Shown here piece after piece: positions 1 through 5,211 of a stretch of 5,627 nucleotides of DNA; positions within the stretch are counted from its first letter, which is position 1; each line of letters begins with the position of its first letter. The notes below the pieces were generated by a model. That model did no database searches. It had not been told where the DNA came from and was given only the letters and a program-made list of their open reading frames with translations. The translations under genes were made by a program, and so were the position numbers. Source of the DNA: Candidatus Acidiferrum typicum (GTDB lineage Bacteria > Acidobacteriota > Terriglobia > Acidiferrales > UBA7541). The DNA lies in NCBI GenBank assembly GCA_025463105.1, contig JAOAPW010000435.1, forward strand, positions 1 through 5,627. The letters are read 5' to 3'.

Positions 1-307
1 GTGATTTACTTGCGGGGAGCCACGCCGGATACTGTCAAAACGCGACGTTACTGTCAATGGTAAATGGGTCCTATTTTGCACATATAAAGAAAAGCGATGC
101 CCAGTCCGGGAATCCAGCCTGTGGAAAAAGAATTCCAATATTGAGATTTTCCGAGCAATGTCAATGTTTTCAGCAATATAGGCTCGAGCAGCTTTTGAGC
201 CTTTGATGGCAGCCCAGGTGCTTCTTAGGGGGAGTACTAGCCTAGAGGTACCAGTTTCTGGGCACTGGGAAATTGTTTTCCCACACCTTATGCTTCAGAG
301 AGAAAGA
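1..307. other. Left-edge region without a convincing gene
   Basis: This stretch is richer in A and T than the rest of the window, and I see no coding sequence in it that I trust. The reading frame of the downstream PilZ gene stays open back to TTG/ATG at 203-208, but the residues encoded before 308 do not look like a PilZ protein. The stretch probably holds the PilZ promoter. TTGAGA at 141-146 is a possible -35 box, but no good -10 box lies at the right distance. A 9-base direct repeat at 30-57 is listed separately. Confidence 0.5.
30..57. repeat. Pair of 9-base direct repeats, TACTGTCAA
   Basis: TACTGTCAA occurs at 30-38 and again at 49-57, 19 bases apart start to start, and a shorter TGTCAA is at 159-164. 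On the minus strand each copy reads TTGACAGTA and so contains the consensus -35 hexamer TTGACA. The copies could be operator half-sites, promoter parts for a leftward gene outside the window, or transposase sites at an insertion-sequence end. The sequence does not decide between these. Confidence 0.35.
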
Positions 308-628
308 ATGCGCTTAACCCCCGCTGAGCGCCGGCGTTCTCCACGGATTCATGTTCAGATTCCAATGTTCGTTCGAGGCGTAGACGCTGCCGGAGCGGAA
401 TTTCTCGACCTTACCAAGACTCTCGATATCAGTGCTACGGGAGCATTCCTGGCGAGTCCACGGTTGCTACGTTCCGATCAAATCTTGAACCTGACGATCC
501 CTGCTCCGCCGTCGCCCGCTTCGACACTGCCAGCTGAAACTCCGCCTATCCAGGCGCGAGTCCGCCGACATCGCAATGCAGGCGGCGTACATCTATTAGG
601 AGTGGAGTTTCTCAAGGCCTTGGACTGA
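308..628 (+). CDS. Small stand-alone PilZ domain protein (c-di-GMP receptor)
   Basis: The 106-residue product is essentially one PilZ domain, the family that binds cyclic di-GMP and passes the signal to a partner. Numbered from the ATG at 308, the RxxxR motif is R9-R13 within RRRSPR. The second motif, DxSxxG, is D40-S42-G45 within DISATG. The end (HLLGVEFLKAL) fits the last strand and helix of the fold. No signal peptide or membrane segment is seen, so it is probably cytoplasmic. I chose ATG 308 because a purine-rich GAGAGAAAG lies just upstream and the protein then begins directly with the domain. ATG 290 and TTG/ATG at 203-206 are in-frame alternatives. The gene stands 73 bases before a diguanylate cyclase on the same strand and may be co-transcribed with it. 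Its output partner cannot be told from the sequence. Confidence 0.87.
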   Translation: MRLTPAERRRSPRIHVQIPMFVRGVDAAGAEFLDLTKTLDISATGAFLASPRLLRSDQILNLTIPAPPSPASTLPAETPPIQARVRRHRNAGGVHLLGVEFLKALD

Positions 629-682
629 AAGCTCATTAAGGACAGTCCAGGCAGTCGAGGAACCGACGGTAATAATATGGCC

Positions 683-690
683 GGAAAGAG
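683..690 (+). promoter_or_regulatory. Probable ribosome binding site for the diguanylate cyclase gene
   Basis: GGAAAGAG lies 11 bases before the TTG at 702. It is closer to an ATG at 692, but that frame stops after about 33 codons. In the cyclase frame, TTG 702 and GTG 720 are the earliest usable starts and there is no ATG near the beginning, so a non-ATG start seems real. Confidence 0.45.
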
Positions 691-701
691 TATGCAATTG
701 T

Positions 702-2087
702 TTGCATTCCCTCTCCCCAGTGACAATTCCCACATTGATTCAGGCAATTGCTACTCATTTAGCATCAACACTTTACCGTTTGTTTCGTGATCCGTTATCG
801 GATGTGCGGATTGATGGAAGGTATCGTGCACTATCTTTTTATTTGTACAACCTTGACTTCCCCATTCCCCCGTTGGGGCGATCTGGAGTTTTCACGGAAT
901 TATTGATGCCTCAACCTGATGACAGCAGCGCGACCCGCTTATCGACCGAGGATGCCTTCCTTGAGTTGTTGACCGACACGCTTGACTCGATGGAGCGTCC
1001 CGCGCGCGGACAATTTCTTGAGAAGTTTTTTAAGTCCATTGCACATGTGGATCTGAACGAAGCACGGAGCCTCGACATCTGGGACCAGGTTCTGGCACGC
1101 AAACGCGAACTCTCTGAACAATCCGGCAAAAAAGTAGCCTTGCAAACGGCATTGGTGGACGTGCTGTCTTCCGCCAGTCTTTTGCGGCTGCCCATCCTGA
1201 TGGAATATGAAGAACTTCGAAAGCTGCAGATTAATGCCGCGACTGATCCGTTAACAGGCCTCTATAACAGGCGGTTTTTCGACGATTATTTCGAGAAGGA
1301 ACTGAACCGCTCCCATCGATATTCTCATCATCTCGCACTGGTCGTTTTCGACTTGCATCGCTTCAAGGAAGTGAACGACCGCTATGGACATCCGCAAGGG
1401 GATATCCTGCTTCAAATGGCGGCAACCACGCTTCGAAAATCCATGCGTACTTCGGACTACGCATTCCGGATCGGTGGTGACGAATTCGCACTCTTGCTGC
1501 CGCAATCCGATACGGAGCAAGCCACCGCCATGAGTCGTCGTTTGCGTGCGGCCTATGAGGCGACAATCGAACCTCTGCATTTAGGTATGTCTCTTGGTTT
1601 GGATTACGGATTGGCGGTTTACCCGGATGATGGTGAACAACAGGAAGTTCTAATCCGCGTTGCCGACGAGCGTCTGTACCAGTTGAAAAACGCGACGCAG
1701 ACTTCTTCTCCGGCCACCGCGGTTCCACCGAAAACACGACCCGTCGCCACGCCCGTACAGCAGGTTGCTCCTGTTCCCGGTTCCGAACCGCTGCCCTCTG
1801 AAGCATCCAAGCCGGCTTTGGAGCGCCGGCGATGGGAGCGCGTCTCTCTGGCAGGCACACGCGCTAACGCCCTCATTGGAGAGGGAGTGGAGAGCACTGC
1901 TCGCGTGCTGGACCTGGGCTACGGTGGAGTGGCTCTGGAAACAGCACACCCGGAGGCACTCGCGGAATCATTTATCGCCGTGCTTCATGTGCCGATTTTG
2001 CCGCCCGTTCGTGTCAATTTGCGCCGCATCTATATGGGGGGTATGACTGCCGGCAATTCGCGCGTTGGCTGTTCGTTTGTCACTTGA
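702..2087 (+). CDS. Diguanylate cyclase with GGDEF and C-terminal PilZ domains
   Basis: The 461-residue product should make c-di-GMP from two GTP and also bind it. Residues 1-175 are mostly helical, contain no membrane segment, and match no sensor domain I recognise. The GGDEF domain covers about 178-330. It opens with TDPLTGLYNRR and keeps the expected metal and substrate positions D217, K222, N225 and D234, followed by an intact GGDEF at 258-262. The product-inhibition I-site RxxD is present as R249-D252, exactly five residues before GGDEF. H219 replaces the usual second Asp of the FDxDxFK motif, a position I do not regard as catalytic. A Pro/Ala-rich linker (about 331-370) leads to a PilZ domain with RxxxR at R376-R380 and D404-L-G406-Y-G-G409, where Gly replaces the usual Ser of DxSxxG. 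The enzyme is probably soluble. The TTG start is uncertain (GTG 720 is possible). The neighbouring stand-alone PilZ gene may be a downstream receptor. Confidence 0.9.
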   Translation: MHSLSPVTIPTLIQAIATHLASTLYRLFRDPLSDVRIDGRYRALSFYLYNLDFPIPPLGRSGVFTELLMPQPDDSSATRLSTEDAFLELLTDTLDSMERPARGQFLEKFFKSIAHVDLNEARSLDIWDQVLARKRELSEQSGKKVALQTALVDVLSSASLLRLPILMEYEELRKLQINAATDPLTGLYNRRFFDDYFEKELNRSHRYSHHLALVVFDLHRFKEVNDRYGHPQGDILLQMAATTLRKSMRTSDYAFRIGGDEFALLLPQSDTEQATAMSRRLRAAYEATIEPLHLGMSLGLDYGLAVYPDDGEQQEVLIRVADERLYQLKNATQTSSPATAVPPKTRPVATPVQQVAPVPGSEPLPSEASKPALERRRWERVSLAGTRANALIGEGVESTARVLDLGYGGVALETAHPEALAESFIAVLHVPILPPVRVNLRRIYMGGMTAGNSRVGCSFVT

Positions 2088-2144
2088 GCGTGGAAGCCGC
2101 CGGCGCGAGCGTTCCGTCGCGCTCCCTTCAAGGGGAATCAGGCT

Positions 2145-2552
2145 TCATTCGGCGATCGTGTGCAACCGCTCATCGTAAGGGCTGCCCAGCAAGGGATCGA
2201 TCTGCTCGCGGAACTTCTTGGTGTGCGGAGCGGCTTCGTGTGCATCGAGTGCCTGTCGATTCTCCCAAACCTCGACCACGGAAAAATGGTTAATGCGCGA
2301 AATTTGAATGTAGGCTTCCACGCGTACAGCTCCCTTGTCTTTTCGGCTCTCCTCCACATATTGTTTGAGTAATTTCGTGCCGGCGGCGGCCTCCGTAGGC
2401 ACTACGTCCACATGCGTGACGACGTAAATTTTTTCGCGGCCTCCGGACTCCTGCGCGCGTGCGCTTCCCGCAAGTCCGAGTAAGGCAAAAAGCACGATCG
2501 CACATACCTGAGACCGATGACGAATCGAATGCACGCCAGTATTCAAGGACAT
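2145..2552 (-). CDS. Exported antibiotic biosynthesis monooxygenase (ABM)-fold protein
   Basis: The 135-residue product starts with a signal peptide: basic RHR at 11-13, a hydrophobic stretch of about 16-29, and a probable cleavage after SARA at residue 33. The mature part from about residue 40 is a single ABM domain, a small ferredoxin-like fold. It has a first strand IYVVTHVDVVP, the helix TKLLKQYVEESRKDKG, and the family hallmark VVEVWENRQALDAHEAAPH at about 92-110. Relatives include quinol monooxygenases (YgiN type) and heme-degrading enzymes, and many members have no known substrate, so I assign the fold and not a reaction. Export to the periplasm is less usual for the family. A strong GGAGG six bases upstream supports ATG 2552. 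The frame stays open upstream to 2786, but that part lies over a repeat and the rpmE leader. The gene converges with the cyclase gene and diverges from rpmE. Confidence 0.85.
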   Translation of the reverse strand: MSLNTGVHSIRHRSQVCAIVLFALLGLAGSARAQESGGREKIYVVTHVDVVPTEAAAGTKLLKQYVEESRKDKGAVRVEAYIQISRINHFSVVEVWENRQALDAHEAAPHTKKFREQIDPLLGSPYDERLHTIAE

Positions 2553-2558
2553 TCCTTG

Positions 2559-2565
2559 CCTCCCC
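2559..2565 (-). promoter_or_regulatory. Strong ribosome binding site fixing the ABM gene start
   Basis: On the minus strand GGGGAGG ends six bases before ATG 2552. This decides the start, because the frame is open for 78 more codons upstream with no comparable signal and with repeat-derived sequence. Confidence 0.8.
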
Positions 2566-2574
2566 GTATTTTGG

Positions 2575-2650
2575 TAGAACAGGCACTCCCGCCTGTCCGC
2601 GCGTTGCGTGGCAATACCAAAGTGGACGGACAAGAGTGTCTGTCCCACCC
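2575..2650. repeat. Two-hairpin repeat element between the divergent ABM and rpmE genes
   Basis: The left end forms the hairpin ACAGGC/GCCTGT (2579-2584 with 2591-2596). The right end forms GGACA/TGTCC (2628-2632 with 2641-2645). The two ends are also imperfect inverted copies of each other, sharing ACAGRCACTC followed by TGTCC when one is read in reverse. That layout resembles a paired REP element or a small non-autonomous mobile element. From general familiarity, similar GGACAGACACTCTTGTCC sequences recur between genes of acidobacteria. The right edge abuts the rpmE -35 box. Confidence 0.65.
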
Positions 2651-2654
2651 AAGC

Positions 2655-2684
2655 TTGGCAAGAATGCCCGTAATCGCGTATGAT
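2655..2684 (+). promoter_or_regulatory. Probable sigma70-type promoter of rpmE
   Basis: A -35 box TTGGCA (2655-2660) and a -10 box TATGAT (2679-2684) are separated by 18 bases. Five of six positions match consensus in the -10 box and four of six in the -35 box. Transcription would begin near 2691 and leave a leader of about 80 bases. The -35 box overlaps the palindrome CCAAGCTTGG (2649-2658), next to the repeat element. Confidence 0.65.
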
Positions 2685-2720
2685 TGCAAATGTCCGCTGA
2701 CCAAGCGACGCGGTTGTAGG

Positions 2721-2737
2721 CCCGGCATCTTGCCGGG
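2721..2737 (+). promoter_or_regulatory. GC-rich hairpin in the rpmE leader
   Basis: CCCGGCA (2721-2727) pairs perfectly with TGCCGGG (2731-2737) around a three-base loop. No run of T follows, so it is not an ordinary intrinsic terminator. The palindrome CTGCGCAG (2740-2747) follows, and the AGGAG ribosome binding site is at 2762-2766. Leaders of L31 genes are autoregulatory in several bacterial groups, so this could be a protein-binding leader. That role is an inference, and I cannot match it to a known family. Confidence 0.4.
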
Positions 2738-2772
2738 GGCTGCGCAGACCGGCCAGACGGCAGGAGCCCTTC

Positions 2773-3021
2773 ATGAAACCCAACATTCATCCGGACTATC
2801 ATTCTGTAACCGTGCACTGCGCCTGCGGGCACACGTTCCCGACTCGCTCCACGATTAAAGGCGCATTGCTGCGCGTGGAAATTTGTTCCAACTGCCATCC
2901 CTTCTTCACCGGCAAGCAGAAGCTGCTGGATACGGCAGGCCGCGTCGAGCGTTTCACGAAGAAATACGAGAAGGCTGCCGAGGCGCAAAAAGCGATCAAG
3001 GAAGCCAACAAGAAAAAGTAG
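2773..3021 (+). CDS. rpmE: 50S ribosomal protein L31, zinc-binding type
   Basis: The 82-residue product is bacterial L31, which sits in the central protuberance of the large ribosomal subunit and helps bridge the subunits. The family signature is almost complete: MKPNIHPDY at the start, VHCACGHTF with C16 and C18, VEICSNCHPFFTGKQK with C38 and C41, then LDTAGRVERF. The four cysteines make this the zinc-binding (C+) form rather than the zinc-independent paralogue used under zinc starvation. After about residue 62 there is a Lys/Ala/Glu-rich tail ending in KKK, so the protein is slightly longer than the core family. AGGAG at 2762-2766 lies six bases before the ATG. The gene looks like a single transcription unit, with its own promoter at 2655-2684 and an intrinsic terminator at 3053-3092. 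Confidence 0.97.
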   Translation: MKPNIHPDYHSVTVHCACGHTFPTRSTIKGALLRVEICSNCHPFFTGKQKLLDTAGRVERFTKKYEKAAEAQKAIKEANKKK

Positions 3022-3052
3022 CCCTGTCTACACCAGCATTTGCTACTCACAC

Positions 3053-3092
3053 GTCGCGCGGCGGTGTAGAATGCCGCGCGACAAATTTTTTT
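3053..3092 (+). terminator. Intrinsic terminator of rpmE
   Basis: A perfect 10-base-pair GC-rich stem, GTCGCGCGGC (3053-3062) with GCCGCGCGAC (3073-3082), encloses a 10-base loop. Three A and then seven T (3086-3092) follow. It begins 31 bases after the rpmE stop, which is typical of a Rho-independent terminator. Confidence 0.88.
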
Positions 3093-3117
3093 GACAGGCT
3101 CCAGCTTTTGGCGGTTA

Positions 3118-3193
3118 TAGCACAGGCTTCAGCCTGTGAGCCTTTCGCTTAACGTGGCACAAATCAAAAACACACAGGCTGAAGCCTGTGCTA
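3118..3193. repeat. Perfect 21-base inverted repeat of the CACAGGCTGAAGCCTGTG type
   Basis: The arms 3118-3138 and 3173-3193 are exact reverse complements separated by 34 bases. Each arm is itself a near-palindrome, with CACAGGCT pairing with AGCCTGTG. The element can therefore fold as two small hairpins or one long one. From general familiarity, this motif is scattered between genes in acidobacterial genomes. It lies after the rpmE terminator, so a role in ending rpmE transcription is not needed. Confidence 0.8.
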
Positions 3194-3269
3194 CTGAGGA
3201 CTTCAAGGAGTCCCTGCGAGCGGAGTCAGCATTTTAATTTTGACGGCTCCCCTTCCGGATTGTCCGGGC

Positions 3270-3370
3270 GTTATTCTAGCGGGCCCTAAGTAAAGCGCCC
3301 GCACGTTATTCTGGTGGGCTTCAAGTAAAGCCCGCACAATATTTAGACGGGTTTAAAGTAAAACCCGCAC
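3270..3370 (+). repeat. Three tandem hairpin units directly before thyX
   Basis: Units at 3270-3304 (35 bases), 3305-3337 (33) and 3338-3370 (33) abut one another. They share the pattern TTATTCT, then a GGGC-type arm, then AAGTAAA, then a complementary arm ending CCCGCAC. The stems are GCGGGC/GCCCGC (3279-3284 with 3297-3302), GTGGGCTT/AAGCCCGC (3314-3321 with 3328-3335, one G-T pair) and CGGGTTT/AAACCCG (3348-3354 with 3361-3367). Between units 2 and 3 a C-G pair becomes T-A on both sides, so pairing is kept while sequence changes. The last unit ends four bases before the thyX ATG. Confidence 0.75.
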
Positions 3371-3373
3371 CCT

Positions 3374-5047
3374 ATGGCATCTCACCCGATGACTTCTCCG
3401 CAGCCGGACAGCGTGCAATTTGAAGCTGCCGCGCCACGTGTCACACTGCGAAATCACTTCGCGCATCCTTACGATTCGGCAATCGCCGCGGCGCGCACCT
3501 GTTACGCGCCTCGCATCATCGGACCGGAAGAAGTCACCGACAAGCAGCGGCTGCAAATCGGCGCGGCCACGTTTTTTGGCGGCCACCACACCGTTTATCA
3601 GCATGCACATTTTGAATTTGGATTGGAAAACGTCAGCCGGCAATTTGTCTGGTCATTCCTGCACGCGCATCCATTCTATAACTCCGAACAGCAGAGCCAG
3701 CGGTATGTGCGCCTGACGCACGCGCTCGCCTACCTGCCGCCCGAGACGCCCGGCTTCGGCGCCGCCGAGCGCGAAATTTACGAACGCGCCGTCGCGAGGG
3801 CCTGGGGATATTACCGTGAGCTCACGACGCTCCTGCAGGGCGATGCGCGCGAAATACTGAGCGACATCTGGCACATCGGCCCGATCTCACATCCCAAGCG
3901 CGTTCAAAAAGTGGACCGGCAAGCGGAAAAACGCGCCATTGAAGTCGCGCGGTACGTGCTGCCTGTCGCGGCCGCGACAACCATGGTGCATACGCTTAGC
4001 GGCATCGTGCTACATAGGCTGTGGCGCATGGCAGCGGCATCGGATACGCCAACCGAAGCGCGAGCCGTAATTGGAGAGATGGTCTCTCGTGTGCGCGAGA
4101 TCGATCCACAGTTTTTCGACCGCTTCGGCAACGCTCCGATGGACCAGGAAGACATGCCGGAATGGTCGCAGCTCTCGGGGCGTGCGGCTGACGCTGCGGA
4201 GCTTTTACCTGGGAACGCCAATCTCCCGATTGGCGTCTCTCAAACCGCCAATCGGGAGATTGGCGTTCCCGGGGCGGAAACATTCGCGCGAGAATTTGAC
4301 GCTCGCCTTGCCGGCCGCGTCTCGTTACTGACGGATTTTTCGCCGCAGTCGCCGCGCGTCGTTGCCGATGCGTATCGCGCCGTGCTGGGCCTCACTGAAA
4401 GCGCGTGCTCTGATGCGGAGGCTATCGACCGGCTGCTGAATCCGGCGCGCAACGCGTATCGCCTGGAGACACTCAACGTCGGCGTGCACGCGCCGATCAT
4501 GCGCGCTCTGCAGCATGCTAATTTCACGTTCGCAAAAAAGATCAGCCACACGGCCGATAGCCAGGACCAGCGTCATCGCATGGTGCCCGGGTCGCGCCCG
4601 CTCCTTGTTCTGACGGATACGCGCGCCCCTGATTTCCTTACGCCCATGCTCATTGCCGGCAACGCGCGCGCCCGCGAGGTATACGAACGCGCTATGGCCG
4701 ACGCATGGTCGGCGAAAAATGAGTTGCTCGATCGCGGCGTTCCGCGAGAAATCGCGCTTTACTTGTTGCCGAATGCCAAAGCGATTCGCCTGGTCGAGTC
4801 CGGCTCGCTCCTGCACCTGCTGCACAAATGGACCATGCGCACGTGCTTTAACGCGCAGGAAGAAATTTATCAGGCCTCGATGGAAGAGGTTGAGCAAGTT
4901 CGCGCCGTGCTTCCAGCATTTGGCCGCTATCTCGGGCCGCCCTGCTACATCCGCGCCGGCGTGGCCTCTCCCATCTGCACCGAAGGTTCGCACTTCTGCG
5001 GCATAAAAGTCTGGCAGGAATTTCCCAAGATCGAGCGGCGCATCTGA
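3374..5047 (+). CDS. thyX: Flavin-dependent thymidylate synthase, tandem two-half form
   Basis: ThyX methylates dUMP to dTMP using methylenetetrahydrofolate, with FAD and NADPH. Normal ThyX has roughly 220-250 residues; this chain has 557 and contains two ThyX-like halves. The N-half (about 20-240) has ARTCYAP, GGHHTVYQHAHFEF, a degenerate signature ending S108-x-R110-Y111, and EVARYVLP (190-197). It lacks the RHR triplet, showing A98-H99-P100 at my best alignment. The C-half (about 355-545) has LQHANFTF, Q397-x-x-R400-H401-R402, EIALYLLP, and KWTMRTCFNAQEEI (485-498). It lacks the S-x-R part and the Arg of the EVAR motif. The linker at 280-299 is encoded by a long palindrome. The C-terminus has C524, C535 and C542, not typical of short ThyX. 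ATG 3374 is the first ATG after an in-frame TAA at 3359; there is no clear ribosome binding site, and ATG 3389 is an alternative. Identity is firm, but which half catalyses is inferred. Confidence 0.9.
   Translation: MASHPMTSPQPDSVQFEAAAPRVTLRNHFAHPYDSAIAAARTCYAPRIIGPEEVTDKQRLQIGAATFFGGHHTVYQHAHFEFGLENVSRQFVWSFLHAHPFYNSEQQSQRYVRLTHALAYLPPETPGFGAAEREIYERAVARAWGYYRELTTLLQGDAREILSDIWHIGPISHPKRVQKVDRQAEKRAIEVARYVLPVAAATTMVHTLSGIVLHRLWRMAAASDTPTEARAVIGEMVSRVREIDPQFFDRFGNAPMDQEDMPEWSQLSGRAADAAELLPGNANLPIGVSQTANREIGVPGAETFAREFDARLAGRVSLLTDFSPQSPRVVADAYRAVLGLTESACSDAEAIDRLLNPARNAYRLETLNVGVHAPIMRALQHANFTFAKKISHTADSQDQRHRMVPGSRPLLVLTDTRAPDFLTPMLIAGNARAREVYERAMADAWSAKNELLDRGVPREIALYLLPNAKAIRLVESGSLLHLLHKWTMRTCFNAQEEIYQASMEEVEQVRAVLPAFGRYLGPPCYIRAGVASPICTEGSHFCGIKVWQEFPKIERRI
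4208..4273. repeat. Long palindrome inside thyX, in frame
   Basis: Arms 4211-4235 and 4246-4270 are exact 25-base reverse complements around a 10-base loop. The pairing extends outward to 4208-4273 with one G-T pair. Each arm is itself a hairpin, CGCCAATC and GATTGGCG around four bases. The 60 bases from 4211 to 4270 encode exactly 20 codons (residues 280-299) without a stop, in the linker between the two ThyX halves. It looks like a REP-type or miniature mobile element that entered a tolerant site and stayed in frame. Confidence 0.85.
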
Positions 5048-5098
5048 TGAACTCTCTGCTCGCATGTTGCGAACAAAAACAAAACATCGCCATTGCGA

Positions 5099-5174
5099 CC
5101 CCGACAGGGCCGGGGCGAGGAATCTCTCTTGGGCTGTGAACCAAGAGTGATTCCTCGCTTTGCTCGGAATGACA
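5099..5174. repeat. Palindromic repeat of the HSEQSEESL-coding type
   Basis: Arms 5115-5132 and 5141-5158 pair along 18 positions with a single T-T mismatch around an eight-base loop. A smaller hairpin CCCCG/CGGGG (5099-5103 with 5111-5115) precedes them, and CTCGGAATGACA follows to 5174. On the minus strand the frames read HSEQSEESL and FRAKRGI, strings I recognise as mis-annotated proteins translated from this dispersed repeat. It starts 51 bases after the thyX stop. It could form a hairpin in the thyX message, but lacks a proper T-run. Confidence 0.75.
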
Positions 5175-5211
5175 CGGGAAGTTGCTCCTTCCGCACACGA
5201 CGACGTCCGCA

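Larger units (their letters stand above)
3022..3373. other. Repeat-rich gap between rpmE and thyX
   Basis: No gene is seen here. In order it holds the rpmE terminator (3053-3092), a long inverted repeat (3118-3193), a small hairpin GGACT/AGTCC (3198-3202 with 3209-3213) and three tandem hairpin units (3270-3370). TTGACG at 3240-3245 could be a -35 box for thyX, but no -10 box lies at a normal distance, so the thyX promoter is unassigned. Confidence 0.7.

Noticed and set aside
692..790. ATG 692 as start of a gene behind GGAAAGAG
   Set aside because: That frame ends at a stop after about 33 codons; the cyclase frame begins at TTG 702 or GTG 720.
1363..1860. A 165-codon minus-strand frame within the cyclase gene
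   Set aside because: It is a shadow of the GGDEF coding region with low-complexity basic composition and no recognisable domain.
2103..2135. Terminator between the convergent cyclase and ABM genes
   Set aside because: A six-pair stem, GCGCGA/TCGCGC (2103-2108 with 2117-2122), is present, but no T-run follows on either strand.
2553..2786. N-terminal extension of the ABM protein to 213 residues
   Set aside because: The extra part covers the repeat and the rpmE leader, while ATG 2552 has a strong ribosome binding site and begins a proper signal peptide.
2290..2988. A 232-codon minus-strand frame over rpmE and the ABM gene
   Set aside because: It overlaps two well-identified genes and includes GGTDTLVRPL-type translation of the repeat element.
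3040..3072. Promoter with TTGCTA and TAGAAT upstream of thyX
   Set aside because: The boxes are 21 bases apart and the second lies in the loop of the rpmE terminator.
3270..3370. CRISPR array
   Set aside because: The three units abut with no spacers, vary in sequence and have no cas genes nearby.
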